DNA from: Asticcacaulis sp.
GTDB taxonomy: Bacteria; Pseudomonadota; Alphaproteobacteria; Caulobacterales; Caulobacteraceae
Assembly (NCBI RefSeq): GCF_020217185.1
Contig: NZ_JAIWNX010000036.1
Span: 1 to 10,000 of the forward strand
Length of the DNA stretch: 10,000 bases
Direction of reading: 5' to 3'
Each line of letters begins with the position of its first letter. Position 1 is the stretch's first letter. Made by a program: the position numbers and the translations under genes. The notes under the pieces are model-generated. The model was not told the DNA's origin. It was given only the letters and a program-made list of their open reading frames with translations, and did no database searches. This document shows positions 1 to 5,063 of this stretch, piece after piece.

Positions 1-1161
1 TGGGCGGGACTGTTGCGCGAGGCGCACGCGCAAACCGCTGACGGCGAAGCCGCGCGGACAAAGCTGCGGATCATTCTCGAAAAACTGCAACCCCCGGCCG
101 ACGACGAAGCGCGCTGGCGCAGGGCCATGGTGCAGGACATTATCACGGCCGCCAGTGACTATCTCGCGCTTCGGCCGACACATGACCCGGCGCGGGTCCC
201 CAGATCGAACCGGACCGTATCGTCCATGCTGGATGGCTATTTCGCCAACCCACCAAAAGCCACCTCCGGCAGCACCCTTAAGCAGTATCTGAAGGTCCGC
301 CATCACATTGACCGGCGCTTCGGGCCGGAAGACGTCAAGAGCCTCACGCGCGGGCAGATACGCCTCTGGTACGAAGATCTGATCGAAACGCGCAGCCTGT
401 CTATGGCAAACCTGATCACGGCCGCCCTTGGCGCGGCCTATAGCTGGGCCATGCTGAACGATTGGGTATCCGACTCGCCCTGTACGAAGCTGAAAAAGGC
501 GCAACCGGAAGGGCGGATCATGATCTGGCCTTTTGCCATCGAGTCGGCCTTTGTTACATGGTGCGACGAAAACGGCTTCGAAGACGTGGCCGACGCCGTA
601 GTCACCGGATGCTACACAGGCGCAAGCCAGATTGACATGTGTACCCTGCGCCTGGGCGACTTCAACAGCGACATATGGCGCTTCCGGCGCGTCAAGACAA
701 AGCAGGAGGCCGTCGTCGCATGGCTACCGCAGGTCCGCGCGCGCGCCGAGCGCCGACGTCAGGCCCTCGCCTCAGACGGCATAAACTACATCACGCCGGA
801 CGTTGCACCCTTCCTCTTCCGTCGCGGCGAACTCACACGCGGCCCGCACCATAGCAAGACGATAGGCGAGCGCTACCGCGAGGCCCGCACGGCCGTCATG
901 GCACAGGTCCGCATAGGCGACCTGCCGGAACTGGTGACGCTGCATGAACTGAACCTGTCCGATACGCGCGATACCTGCGTCACGCGCCTGTTCCTCGCCG
1001 GTATCCCGCTGGACAGAATTCCCCTCTGGACGGGCCATAGCCAGAGGGACGCCGAGCGCATACTGCGCAGGCATTACCTGATGCTTACCGAGGAAGGTGC
1101 GCAAGAGACAGCGGCCCTTTATGAGCGCTACGCGGCCGTGCAAAACCTTGCCCTGAAATGA
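1..1161 (+). CDS. Tyrosine recombinase / phage-type integrase, 5' end outside window
   Basis: A site-specific DNA recombinase of the alphaproteobacterial phage-integrase type. The frame is open to the first base; the first in-window start is a TTG at 13 with no convincing ribosome-binding site, so the true start probably lies upstream. Numbered from that TTG, residues about 65-155 look like the SAM-like core-binding domain (the 'STLKQYLKVRHHIDRRFG' region) and about 170-370 the catalytic domain. Visible catalytic residues are Arg319 (in SDTRDT), His342 (TGHS) and the nucleophile Tyr355 (RRHYL, followed by an acidic helix typical of the group), with a likely beta-hairpin Lys in VKTKQ. The box I arginine, expected in YTGxR, is Ser205 here (YTGASQ), and the usual His of HxxR is a Ser. 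Activity may therefore be reduced or lost. Its place beside a repeat-rich intergenic region fits the edge of an integrated element, but no att duplication is visible in the window. Confidence 0.85.
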   Translation, partial: WAGLLREAHAQTADGEAARTKLRIILEKLQPPADDEARWRRAMVQDIITAASDYLALRPTHDPARVPRSNRTVSSMLDGYFANPPKATSGSTLKQYLKVRHHIDRRFGPEDVKSLTRGQIRLWYEDLIETRSLSMANLITAALGAAYSWAMLNDWVSDSPCTKLKKAQPEGRIMIWPFAIESAFVTWCDENGFEDVADAVVTGCYTGASQIDMCTLRLGDFNSDIWRFRRVKTKQEAVVAWLPQVRARAERRRQALASDGINYITPDVAPFLFRRGELTRGPHHSKTIGERYREARTAVMAQVRIGDLPELVTLHELNLSDTRDTCVTRLFLAGIPLDRIPLWTGHSQRDAERILRRHYLMLTEEGAQETAALYERYAAVQNLALK

Positions 1162-1171
1162 GAACAAAATA

Positions 1172-1199
1172 GCATGAAGTCGGACGTCCGACTTCATGC
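1172..1199. repeat. Perfect 28-bp palindrome after the integrase gene
   Basis: The 14-bp arm GCATGAAGTCGGAC is followed directly by its exact reverse complement, with no loop and no T-run. This suits a dimeric protein-binding site or a cruciform better than an intrinsic terminator. It begins 10 bp after the integrase stop codon. Candidate roles are a recombinase binding/core site or a regulator's operator; the sequence does not decide between them. Confidence 0.8.
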
Positions 1200-1227
1200 A
1201 AAGTCGGAAACAGGCCGCAAAGTCGGA
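1177..1227. repeat. Cluster of four AAGTCGGA 8-mers
   Basis: AAGTCGGA occurs on the plus strand at 1177-1184, 1201-1208 and 1220-1227, and inverted at 1187-1194 inside the 28-bp palindrome. The last two plus-strand copies share the longer 11-mer GCAAAGTCGGA (1198-1208 and 1217-1227). Four copies within 51 bp, in both orientations, resemble the multiple binding sites of an integrase, excisionase or repressor. Function is inferred from arrangement only. Confidence 0.7.
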
Positions 1228-1276
1228 TGCCGCATTGAATAGATTAAAGAAAATCGCTCAAAAACTAACGAAAAAA

Positions 1277-1311
1277 TTAACCAACCGTTACCCATTTTAA
1301 ACGAAGGTTAA
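1277..1311 (+). promoter_or_regulatory. Two CtrA-type boxes upstream of the polysaccharide export gene
   Basis: TTAA-ACGAAGG-TTAA at 1297-1311 is an exact match to the CtrA consensus TTAA-N7-TTAA. TTAA-CCAACCG-TTAC at 1277-1291 is a one-mismatch copy. CtrA is the cell-cycle master regulator of Caulobacterales and often binds over the -35 region. If the downstream box does so here, transcription would begin near 1330-1340, almost at the ATG at 1339. That implies cell-cycle control of the export gene and a very short leader. Binding itself is inferred. Confidence 0.6.
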
Positions 1312-1338
1312 GACGGACTGAATTTTGTGGACGCCGCC

Positions 1339-2052
1339 ATGCTCAGCAAACGCGCCTTGATGTTGGGACTGACCGGACTGGGCCTCAGCGCCCTGATGGC
1401 TGGCCCTGCGGCACAGGCGGCGCGCGCCCCCGAAGCGACCCCCATACGCTTTTCGCAGTGGACGGACGAAGACCCGCCCTATCTGTTCTATCCGGCAGAC
1501 AAGCTGGAGATTCAGGTGCCGGGTGCGCCGGAACTCAGTCGGACGACGCAGGTCGGTCAGGATGGCCGCATCACCCTGCCCCTCGTCGGGCAGGTCATGG
1601 CCGCTTATAAAAGTGTGCCGGACTTACAAACGGAAATCACCGAACTGTACCGCCCCTATCTGCGCCACCCCGAAGTGACGGTCTTCCCCGGCGACACGGG
1701 CAATACGCGCGTGCTGGTCGGCGGTGAGGTGCGCAATCCCGGTTGGGTCGAGATGCCGGGCGATTTTGACGCCCTGTCGGCGGCGCTGGCGGCGGGCGGC
1801 TTTACCAATGCCGCCAAGTCGCAGCAGGTGCTGATCCTGCGTCGCGGTCTGGACGGGACGATCATGCAAAGGCTGATCGATCTCAAAAGCCCGCTGAATG
1901 GCAAGGCCTCGGTGGCCGTCGCCCTTCGCCGCCACGACATCGTTTTTGTGCCCAAGACCCGCATCGCCAAGGCCGGCGTGTGGGTCGAACAGAACATCAA
2001 CAACATTGTCCCGGCGGGGATCATGAACTGGCTGCTCTATAGCCAGAATTAG
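1339..2052 (+). CDS. Polysaccharide export protein, Wza/HfsD-like (Poly_export + SLBB)
   Basis: A predicted periplasmic/outer-membrane component of a capsule, exopolysaccharide or holdfast secretion channel. I place the start at the ATG at 1339 (237 aa), which opens a clean signal peptide: a Lys-Arg n-region, a hydrophobic core at about residues 6-21, and likely cleavage after AQA27. An in-frame GTG at 1327 would add four residues, and neither start has a strong Shine-Dalgarno sequence. Residues about 47-120 match the polysaccharide export domain (opening YLFYPADKLEIQV, then DGRITLPLVGQV) and about 124-206 one SLBB-type domain (RVLVGGEVRNPG, then a DIVFVPKT end). The C-terminus (WVEQNINNIVP) resembles short OPX proteins. 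There is no lipobox Cys, unlike E. coli Wza. No other polysaccharide genes are adjacent, so it stands alone under its own CtrA-box promoter. HfsD-like is a suggestion from size and lineage, not proven. Confidence 0.87.
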   Translation: MLSKRALMLGLTGLGLSALMAGPAAQAARAPEATPIRFSQWTDEDPPYLFYPADKLEIQVPGAPELSRTTQVGQDGRITLPLVGQVMAAYKSVPDLQTEITELYRPYLRHPEVTVFPGDTGNTRVLVGGEVRNPGWVEMPGDFDALSAALAAGGFTNAAKSQQVLILRRGLDGTIMQRLIDLKSPLNGKASVAVALRRHDIVFVPKTRIAKAGVWVEQNINNIVPAGIMNWLLYSQN

Positions 2053-2053
2053 A

Positions 2054-2096
2054 GCGCAATCCGAAAAGTGTGCAACGGTTTTCGGAAAAATTGCGC
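2054..2096. repeat. REP-like intergenic palindrome
   Basis: GCGCAATCCGAAAA at 2054-2067 pairs with TTTTCGG (2079-2085) and ATTGCGC (2090-2096), leaving a small internal bulge and the loop GTGTGCAACGG. The CCGAAAA...TTTTCGG core with a GTG..CGG-type loop resembles dispersed palindromes I recall from many alphaproteobacterial genomes. It starts 2 bp after the export-gene stop and could also stabilise or terminate that transcript. Copy number in this genome is unknown. Confidence 0.6.
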
Positions 2097-2109
2097 GATC
2101 ACACAAAAA

Positions 2110-2154
2110 CCTAGAGCCATTCGGCGGCTCAACTGAGCCAACGAAGGCTCTAGG
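2110..2154. terminator. Nested hairpin between convergent genes
   Basis: The outer stem CCTAGAGCC (2110-2118) pairs with GGCTCTAGG (2146-2154). TTCG/CGAA extends it after a one-base bulge, and an inner stem GGCTCA/TGAGCC (2126-2131 and 2134-2139) closes it. A short A-run at 2104-2109 gives a U-run on the minus-strand transcript only. The right arm contains the minus-strand stop codon of the Sel1-like gene (2150-2152). It probably serves as the transcript end for one or both convergent genes, although it lacks a classical long T-tract. Confidence 0.5.
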
Positions 2155-2422
2155 CCGCGTAGCGGGTGTGGCCCTGATCCAGCCAGCGGCGAGCCGCCTT
2201 CTGGGCTTCGGCGACGTCTTCGCGTTCCATTTCCTTCGACAGTTCGCGGCGGTAAAGCGTCGCTTCCATCGATCCGCGCATCGAAGCGAGGTTGAACATC
2301 ATGTGCGCCGAAATCAGGTCCACGGGCGCACCGTTCTGACCGGTGGAATACATCATGCCGAGCTTGAACAGATCATCACCGTTCATATCCGGCGTCGGCA
2401 GAGGCAGGGTCTCGTTCGTCAT
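2150..2422 (-). CDS. Small Sel1-like repeat protein (90 aa)
   Basis: A short, apparently cytosolic protein with one Sel1/TPR-like unit at residues about 18-54: 'LFKLGMMYSTG', then 'DLISAHMMFNLASMRG', with the helix-turn-helix spacing and small-residue positions of Sel1 repeats. A charged helix follows (about 56-82, ending ARRWLDQG). Sel1 proteins are protein-interaction scaffolds; no partner is evident. I choose the ATG at 2422 because GGAG lies 6 bases upstream of it on the coding strand. A TTG-started extension to 2491 is open but has no comparable ribosome-binding site. No signal peptide is present. It is convergent with the polysaccharide export gene and divergent from the RcnB-like gene. 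The small conserved protein with this Sel1 pattern is familiar from alphaproteobacteria, but its function is unknown. Confidence 0.8.
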   Translation of the reverse strand: MTNETLPLPTPDMNGDDLFKLGMMYSTGQNGAPVDLISAHMMFNLASMRGSMEATLYRRELSKEMEREDVAEAQKAARRWLDQGHTRYAA

Positions 2423-2862
2423 CTTCGTCTCCGCGCCTTTTGCGCGGCCCCCGAAATCAAGTGGTCGATGAGATGAGTTTTCCACCGCCAAGTGAAATTA
2501 AAGTTAACGACGATATTTACTGTGAATTTTTTATGTAAAAATTGAATTAATATTAATTATTACGTTAACTATTCAAGTAAATATTATTACTTATTTCACA
2601 ATATTTGAGTTTAATTTGATAAAATTTGATAAATTTCTCGACAATAACAACTTTCCAAACCAAGCGGTGCGTTAATGTCTGAATTTAGAATCAGTGAAGC
2701 CCCTGACTCAGCTTGGTGCCGTCATCGTCGCCCCCTGACCGATACCTGCGCGGTTTCGTTCAGTTTCAGTTCAGCCAGACAAGCGCATAGTGAAAGCAAT
2801 CGGAGAAAAGCGTCTCCGTCCATGCGTAGGGCGGCAAAAAAATCGCCGCCATCGAGGAAACC
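2423..2862. promoter_or_regulatory. Divergent intergenic region with very AT-rich core
   Basis: About 440 bp separate the divergent Sel1-like and RcnB-like genes and must hold both promoters. Roughly 2495-2655 is strikingly AT-rich. It includes a 14-bp palindrome AATTAATATTAATT (2545-2558) and a tandem ATTTGATAAA-type repeat near 2614-2636. From about 2660 the composition returns to GC-rich. AT-rich promoter DNA of this kind is a usual target of nucleoid-associated proteins, but no specific factor or -35/-10 pair can be assigned with confidence. A 63-codon frame (2675-2866) crosses the right part and is probably not a gene. Confidence 0.5.
2784..2850 (+). promoter_or_regulatory. Structured leader with tandem hairpins before the RcnB-like gene
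   Basis: Two adjacent stem-loops precede the start codon. The first has an outer stem CGCAT/ATGCG (2784-2788 and 2822-2826) around an inner stem CGGAGA/TCTCCG (2801-2806 and 2813-2818). The second is GGCGGC/GCCGCC (2830-2835 and 2845-2850) with a nine-base A-rich loop, ending 3 bases before the GAGG ribosome-binding site (2854-2857). No T-run follows, so it is not a terminator. The placement suggests transcript stability or translational control. No known riboswitch class is recognised. Confidence 0.45.
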
Positions 2863-3885
2863 ATGACCCACCGGTCGTCCAAATCCCTGAGACTGAGCGC
2901 CACAGCCCTGAGCGCGGTCATCGCCTTTACGTCATTGCCTCTGACTTCCGGCACCGCTTACGCCGGTACGACGGCGTTTCTGCAGCGCCAGACGGATCAA
3001 CGCAGCGAGGCCCCGCCGGCACCGCAGCCGCGCCCGCAAGTGAGCGAGCCGCGTGCGGAACGCGGTGATCGGGGCGGCGACCGGGGTGGCGAACGCGGCC
3101 CACGTGGCGACACTGGCGGTGGCTGGAACCGCGGCGATACCCCGCGCAACACCAATCCGGGCAGCGGCTGGAACCGTCAGCCGGGTCAGGACAATACGGC
3201 CGGACGCCCGGATCGTACCCCCGGAGCCAATACCGGTGGCAACACCGGCGGCTGGCAGGGTCGCCCGGATCGCAATGACAACCGTCCGGAGACGCGACCT
3301 GAGACACGCCCTGAAACACGTCCGGAAACCCGGCCCGGCAATGATGGGCGCTGGAACGGCGGGCGCGACACCACGCCCGGCGGCTGGACCGGCAATCGCG
3401 GTAACGACAACCGGGGCGGTTGGGACAATCGCGGCGGAAACTCAGGTCGTAATGAGCGCGATTGGGGCCGTAATGACCGCAATGACCGTGACCGTGGCGG
3501 CTGGGACAACCGGGGCCGCAATAATGACAGCCGCTATAATGGCGGCTGGGACGGTCATGACTCTGACCGCAACGGCTGGTCGTCGCGCCACGCCTATAAC
3601 TGGCGCACGCATCGCGATTTCCGGTCCTACACGGGGGTGCGCATAGGCTTCTATTTCGCCCCGCGTTACGGCTATTACCGCGTGCCGAGCGAGTATTACG
3701 GCTATCGCTACGACTATGGCGACTACCTGCCGCGCTACTTCTACAGCTACCGCGTCTATGACCCGGACTTCTATTTCCTGCCGCGCAAGCCCTATGGCTG
3801 CGAATACTATTTCGTCGGCAGCGACATTGTTCTGGTCGATCTGCGCACCGGCCGTATCATCGACGTCTTTTACGACGTGTTCTGA
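2863..3885 (+). CDS. Secreted RcnB-domain protein with long Gly/Arg/Asn/Asp-rich region
   Basis: A 340-aa exported protein. A signal peptide occupies about residues 1-34 (Arg/Lys n-region, hydrophobic core, cleavage after AYA34). Residues about 40-240 are low complexity: Pro-rich, then Gly/Arg/Asp/Asn with repeated GGWDNRG- and DRGG-like motifs and four tandem PETR units (142-157). The C-terminal roughly 100 residues are Tyr-rich and end in an RcnB-type domain: 'YLPRYFYSYRVYDPDFYFLP', 'KPYGCEYYFVGSDIVLVDL', 'TGRIIDVFYDVF'. RcnB in E. coli is a periplasmic protein affecting nickel/cobalt homeostasis. Many alphaproteobacterial relatives share only the C-terminal fold and have unproven roles, so metal homeostasis is a family label here. 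No His-rich metal-binding stretch is visible. GAGG (2854-2857) sits 5 bases before the ATG. The usual family member is much shorter; the expanded disordered middle is the oddity. It is monocistronic, ending at a strong terminator. Confidence 0.85.
   Translation: MTHRSSKSLRLSATALSAVIAFTSLPLTSGTAYAGTTAFLQRQTDQRSEAPPAPQPRPQVSEPRAERGDRGGDRGGERGPRGDTGGGWNRGDTPRNTNPGSGWNRQPGQDNTAGRPDRTPGANTGGNTGGWQGRPDRNDNRPETRPETRPETRPETRPGNDGRWNGGRDTTPGGWTGNRGNDNRGGWDNRGGNSGRNERDWGRNDRNDRDRGGWDNRGRNNDSRYNGGWDGHDSDRNGWSSRHAYNWRTHRDFRSYTGVRIGFYFAPRYGYYRVPSEYYGYRYDYGDYLPRYFYSYRVYDPDFYFLPRKPYGCEYYFVGSDIVLVDLRTGRIIDVFYDVF
3286..3333 (+). repeat. Four tandem 12-bp units encoding PETR
   Basis: Four consecutive codon quartets encode Pro-Glu-Thr-Arg (residues 142-157 of the RcnB-like protein). 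The DNA units differ from one another at third positions while the peptide is unchanged. This suggests an old repeat expansion kept under amino-acid-level constraint rather than recent slippage. Confidence 0.85.
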
Positions 3886-3905
3886 TAGGGTGGCCGATGC
3901 AGGTC

Positions 3906-3938
3906 AAAACCCCTCCGGTCCTGCCGGAGGGGTTTTTT
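3906..3938. terminator. Intrinsic terminator after the RcnB-like gene
   Basis: A 13-bp stem (AAAACCCCTCCGG at 3906-3918 with CCGGAGGGGTTTT at 3924-3936) and a 5-base loop are followed by two more T residues, six in all (3933-3938). The A-run before the stem lets it work on the minus strand too. It lies 21 bases past the stop codon. The remaining bases to 4057 hold an imperfect inverted repeat (GTTTCCGGGCT at 3971-3981 and AGCCCGAAAAC at 4001-4011) and presumably the promoter of the next gene. Confidence 0.93.
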
Positions 3939-4057
3939 ATGCGGGGCTTATGCCGCGGCTCAGGTCTTCTGTTTCCGGGCTTATCTTTCCGGCACATTTC
4001 AGCCCGAAAACCCGCGTTTCCTGACGGGGTGGTACAACCCTTAATGAGGAAACCCAA

Positions 4058-4507
4058 ATGAAACGCGCAGTTGTTCTTTCCGTATCCCTGATGGCCGCAG
4101 CGGCCGCCCTGCCCGCCTCGGCCCAGCTTCTGGGCGGTCAGGGCAGCGTCACCGGCGGCCTGACCGGACAGGTGGACCGCACGCAATCCACCGTCGGCGG
4201 CAGCCTGGGGGCGCAGGGCCAGATCGGCGTCAATCCGTCTTCGACGATCGACAGCGCCACGGGCACGGCTCAGGACGCCGCCACCCGCGCCCGCTCCGGC
4301 GTCGAACCAACCGCCAACTCGGCCTACAATACCGCGCACAAGGCCAAGCATAAGGCGCAGGCAACGACGCAATCGGCGGTGAACAGCGCCGCGCAGGCGG
4401 CACCTTCGACCGAAGCCAGTGCCAGAGTCTCCGGCAATGCCAATGTCAGCGGTGACGGTGCCTCGGCGCAGGTCGGCGCGCAAAGCGATGCCAAGGTCGA
4501 GAAGTAA
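4058..4507 (+). CDS. Small secreted Ala/Ser/Gln/Thr-rich protein of unknown function
   Basis: A 149-aa protein that I do not recognise as a named family. Residues 1-22 form a clear signal peptide (MKR n-region, an Ala-rich core, cleavage after ASA22). The mature part is low complexity and hydrophilic. A Gly-rich segment (about 25-55, GGQGSVTGGLTGQ) leads to an Ala/Thr/Ser region with a short basic cluster (HKAKHKAQ, about 94-101) and an alternating Val/Ala/Gly-Ser tail (VSGNANVSGDG). There is no Cys, no transmembrane helix after the signal and no catalytic motif. The ribosome-binding site GAGGA (4046-4050) is 7 bases before the ATG, which makes the start firm. It is flanked by terminators on both sides, so it is transcribed alone. 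Periplasmic or cell-surface location is inferred from the signal peptide. Confidence 0.8.
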   Translation: MKRAVVLSVSLMAAAAALPASAQLLGGQGSVTGGLTGQVDRTQSTVGGSLGAQGQIGVNPSSTIDSATGTAQDAATRARSGVEPTANSAYNTAHKAKHKAQATTQSAVNSAAQAAPSTEASARVSGNANVSGDGASAQVGAQSDAKVEK

Positions 4508-4531
4508 CGTCATAAATATATTGATAAAAAA

Positions 4532-4562
4532 GCCTCCAGCTTCACGGGCTGGAGGCACTTTT
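4532..4562 (+). terminator. Intrinsic terminator after the small secreted protein gene
   Basis: GCCTCCAGC (4532-4540) pairs with GCTGGAGGC (4548-4556) around a 7-base loop, followed by ACTTTT. A run of A residues precedes the stem. It sits 24 bases after the stop codon. Confidence 0.88.
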
Positions 4563-4807
4563 AATTCAACCTTTGAAAATCTCTTGGAACCAAACAAAAA
4601 GCCGGAACCTACAGATTTTTAACCTTTATCTATACTCAGATTTACAAAGAAATATTTATATGTGGATTGACAACCTTCATTTGAGAAATTTTTTTAAAAA
4701 TGTAGCGAGCGGGATACCGCAGATTCGAAATCATTCCATGAACAGTATATTCCAAAAGACCATTCGCTATAATAAATAAATTATAATTAAAATATATAAA
4801 TTAAATA
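4563..4807. other. AT-rich stretch without a supportable gene
   Basis: These 245 bp lie between the terminator and the end of the minus-strand membrane-protein gene. They are AT-rich, most strongly from about 4765 to 4807, where nearly every base is A or T. A plus-strand frame (4573-4779, TTG start) has no ribosome-binding site and a product with no recognisable domain. No hairpin with a U-run is obvious for the minus-strand operon. Together with the adjacent AT-rich gene it looks like one block of foreign composition ending near 5057. Confidence 0.6.
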
Positions 4808-5056
4808 CTATATCGTACGTTTATTTTTAACCCCAAACCCAAACCACACTAACGCAACACCAGAAATAACCATTGAAAAATAAATTTTCAACAGGTCGGG
4901 ATTATTTCCCAATTGGGATTGCTCAAAAAGCTCACTCAACGCATTGCCTCTTAATGCGTAGTAAATAAAAAATATACAAACGGCTATGGGAAAAACAATC
5001 AATATTGTCCCGATTATTATTAGAAGCCCTGCAACAAGTCTGTTTATTTTAATCAT
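4808..5056 (-). CDS. Small two-helix membrane protein, last gene of the ABC operon
   Basis: An unrecognised 82-aa protein with two predicted membrane helices, about residues 8-33 (LVAGLLIIIGTILIVFPIAV) and 56-75 (LKIYFSMVISGVALVWFGFG), joined by a short polar segment and ending in a basic tail (KNKRTI). It starts only 7 bases after the permease stop codon, with AGGG on the coding strand 6 bases before the ATG, so it is very likely co-transcribed and possibly translationally coupled. Composition is unlike its neighbours: I counted 39 G/C in 120 bases (4861-4980, about 33%), against about 63% in a sample of the permease. That points to horizontal acquisition. The role is unknown; an accessory or immunity-type membrane protein is conceivable but unsupported by any motif. 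Confidence 0.65.
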   Translation of the reverse strand: MIKINRLVAGLLIIIGTILIVFPIAVCIFFIYYALRGNALSELFEQSQLGNNPDLLKIYFSMVISGVALVWFGFGVKNKRTI

Positions 5057-5063
5057 ACCAGCC

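Noticed and set aside
772..1197. A 141-codon minus-strand frame antisense to the integrase 3' end, starting in the palindrome
   Set aside because: It is antisense to conserved integrase motifs, and no ribosome-binding site or domain is seen.
1172..1199. Reading the 28-bp palindrome as an intrinsic terminator of the integrase gene
   Set aside because: It has no loop and no T-run after the arm; a binding site or cruciform fits better.
3286..3333. PETR repeats as a CRISPR-like or mobile repeat
   Set aside because: They are short in-frame 12-bp coding units with synonymous differences and no spacers.
3053..3646. A 197-codon plus-strand frame inside the RcnB-like gene
   Set aside because: It is a +1-type shadow of the Gly/Arg-rich region. 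The RcnB frame has the signal peptide, the ribosome-binding site and the conserved C-terminus.
4573..4779. A 68-codon plus-strand frame in the AT-rich stretch
   Set aside because: TTG start, no ribosome-binding site, no recognisable domain, and it follows directly on a terminator with no promoter visible.
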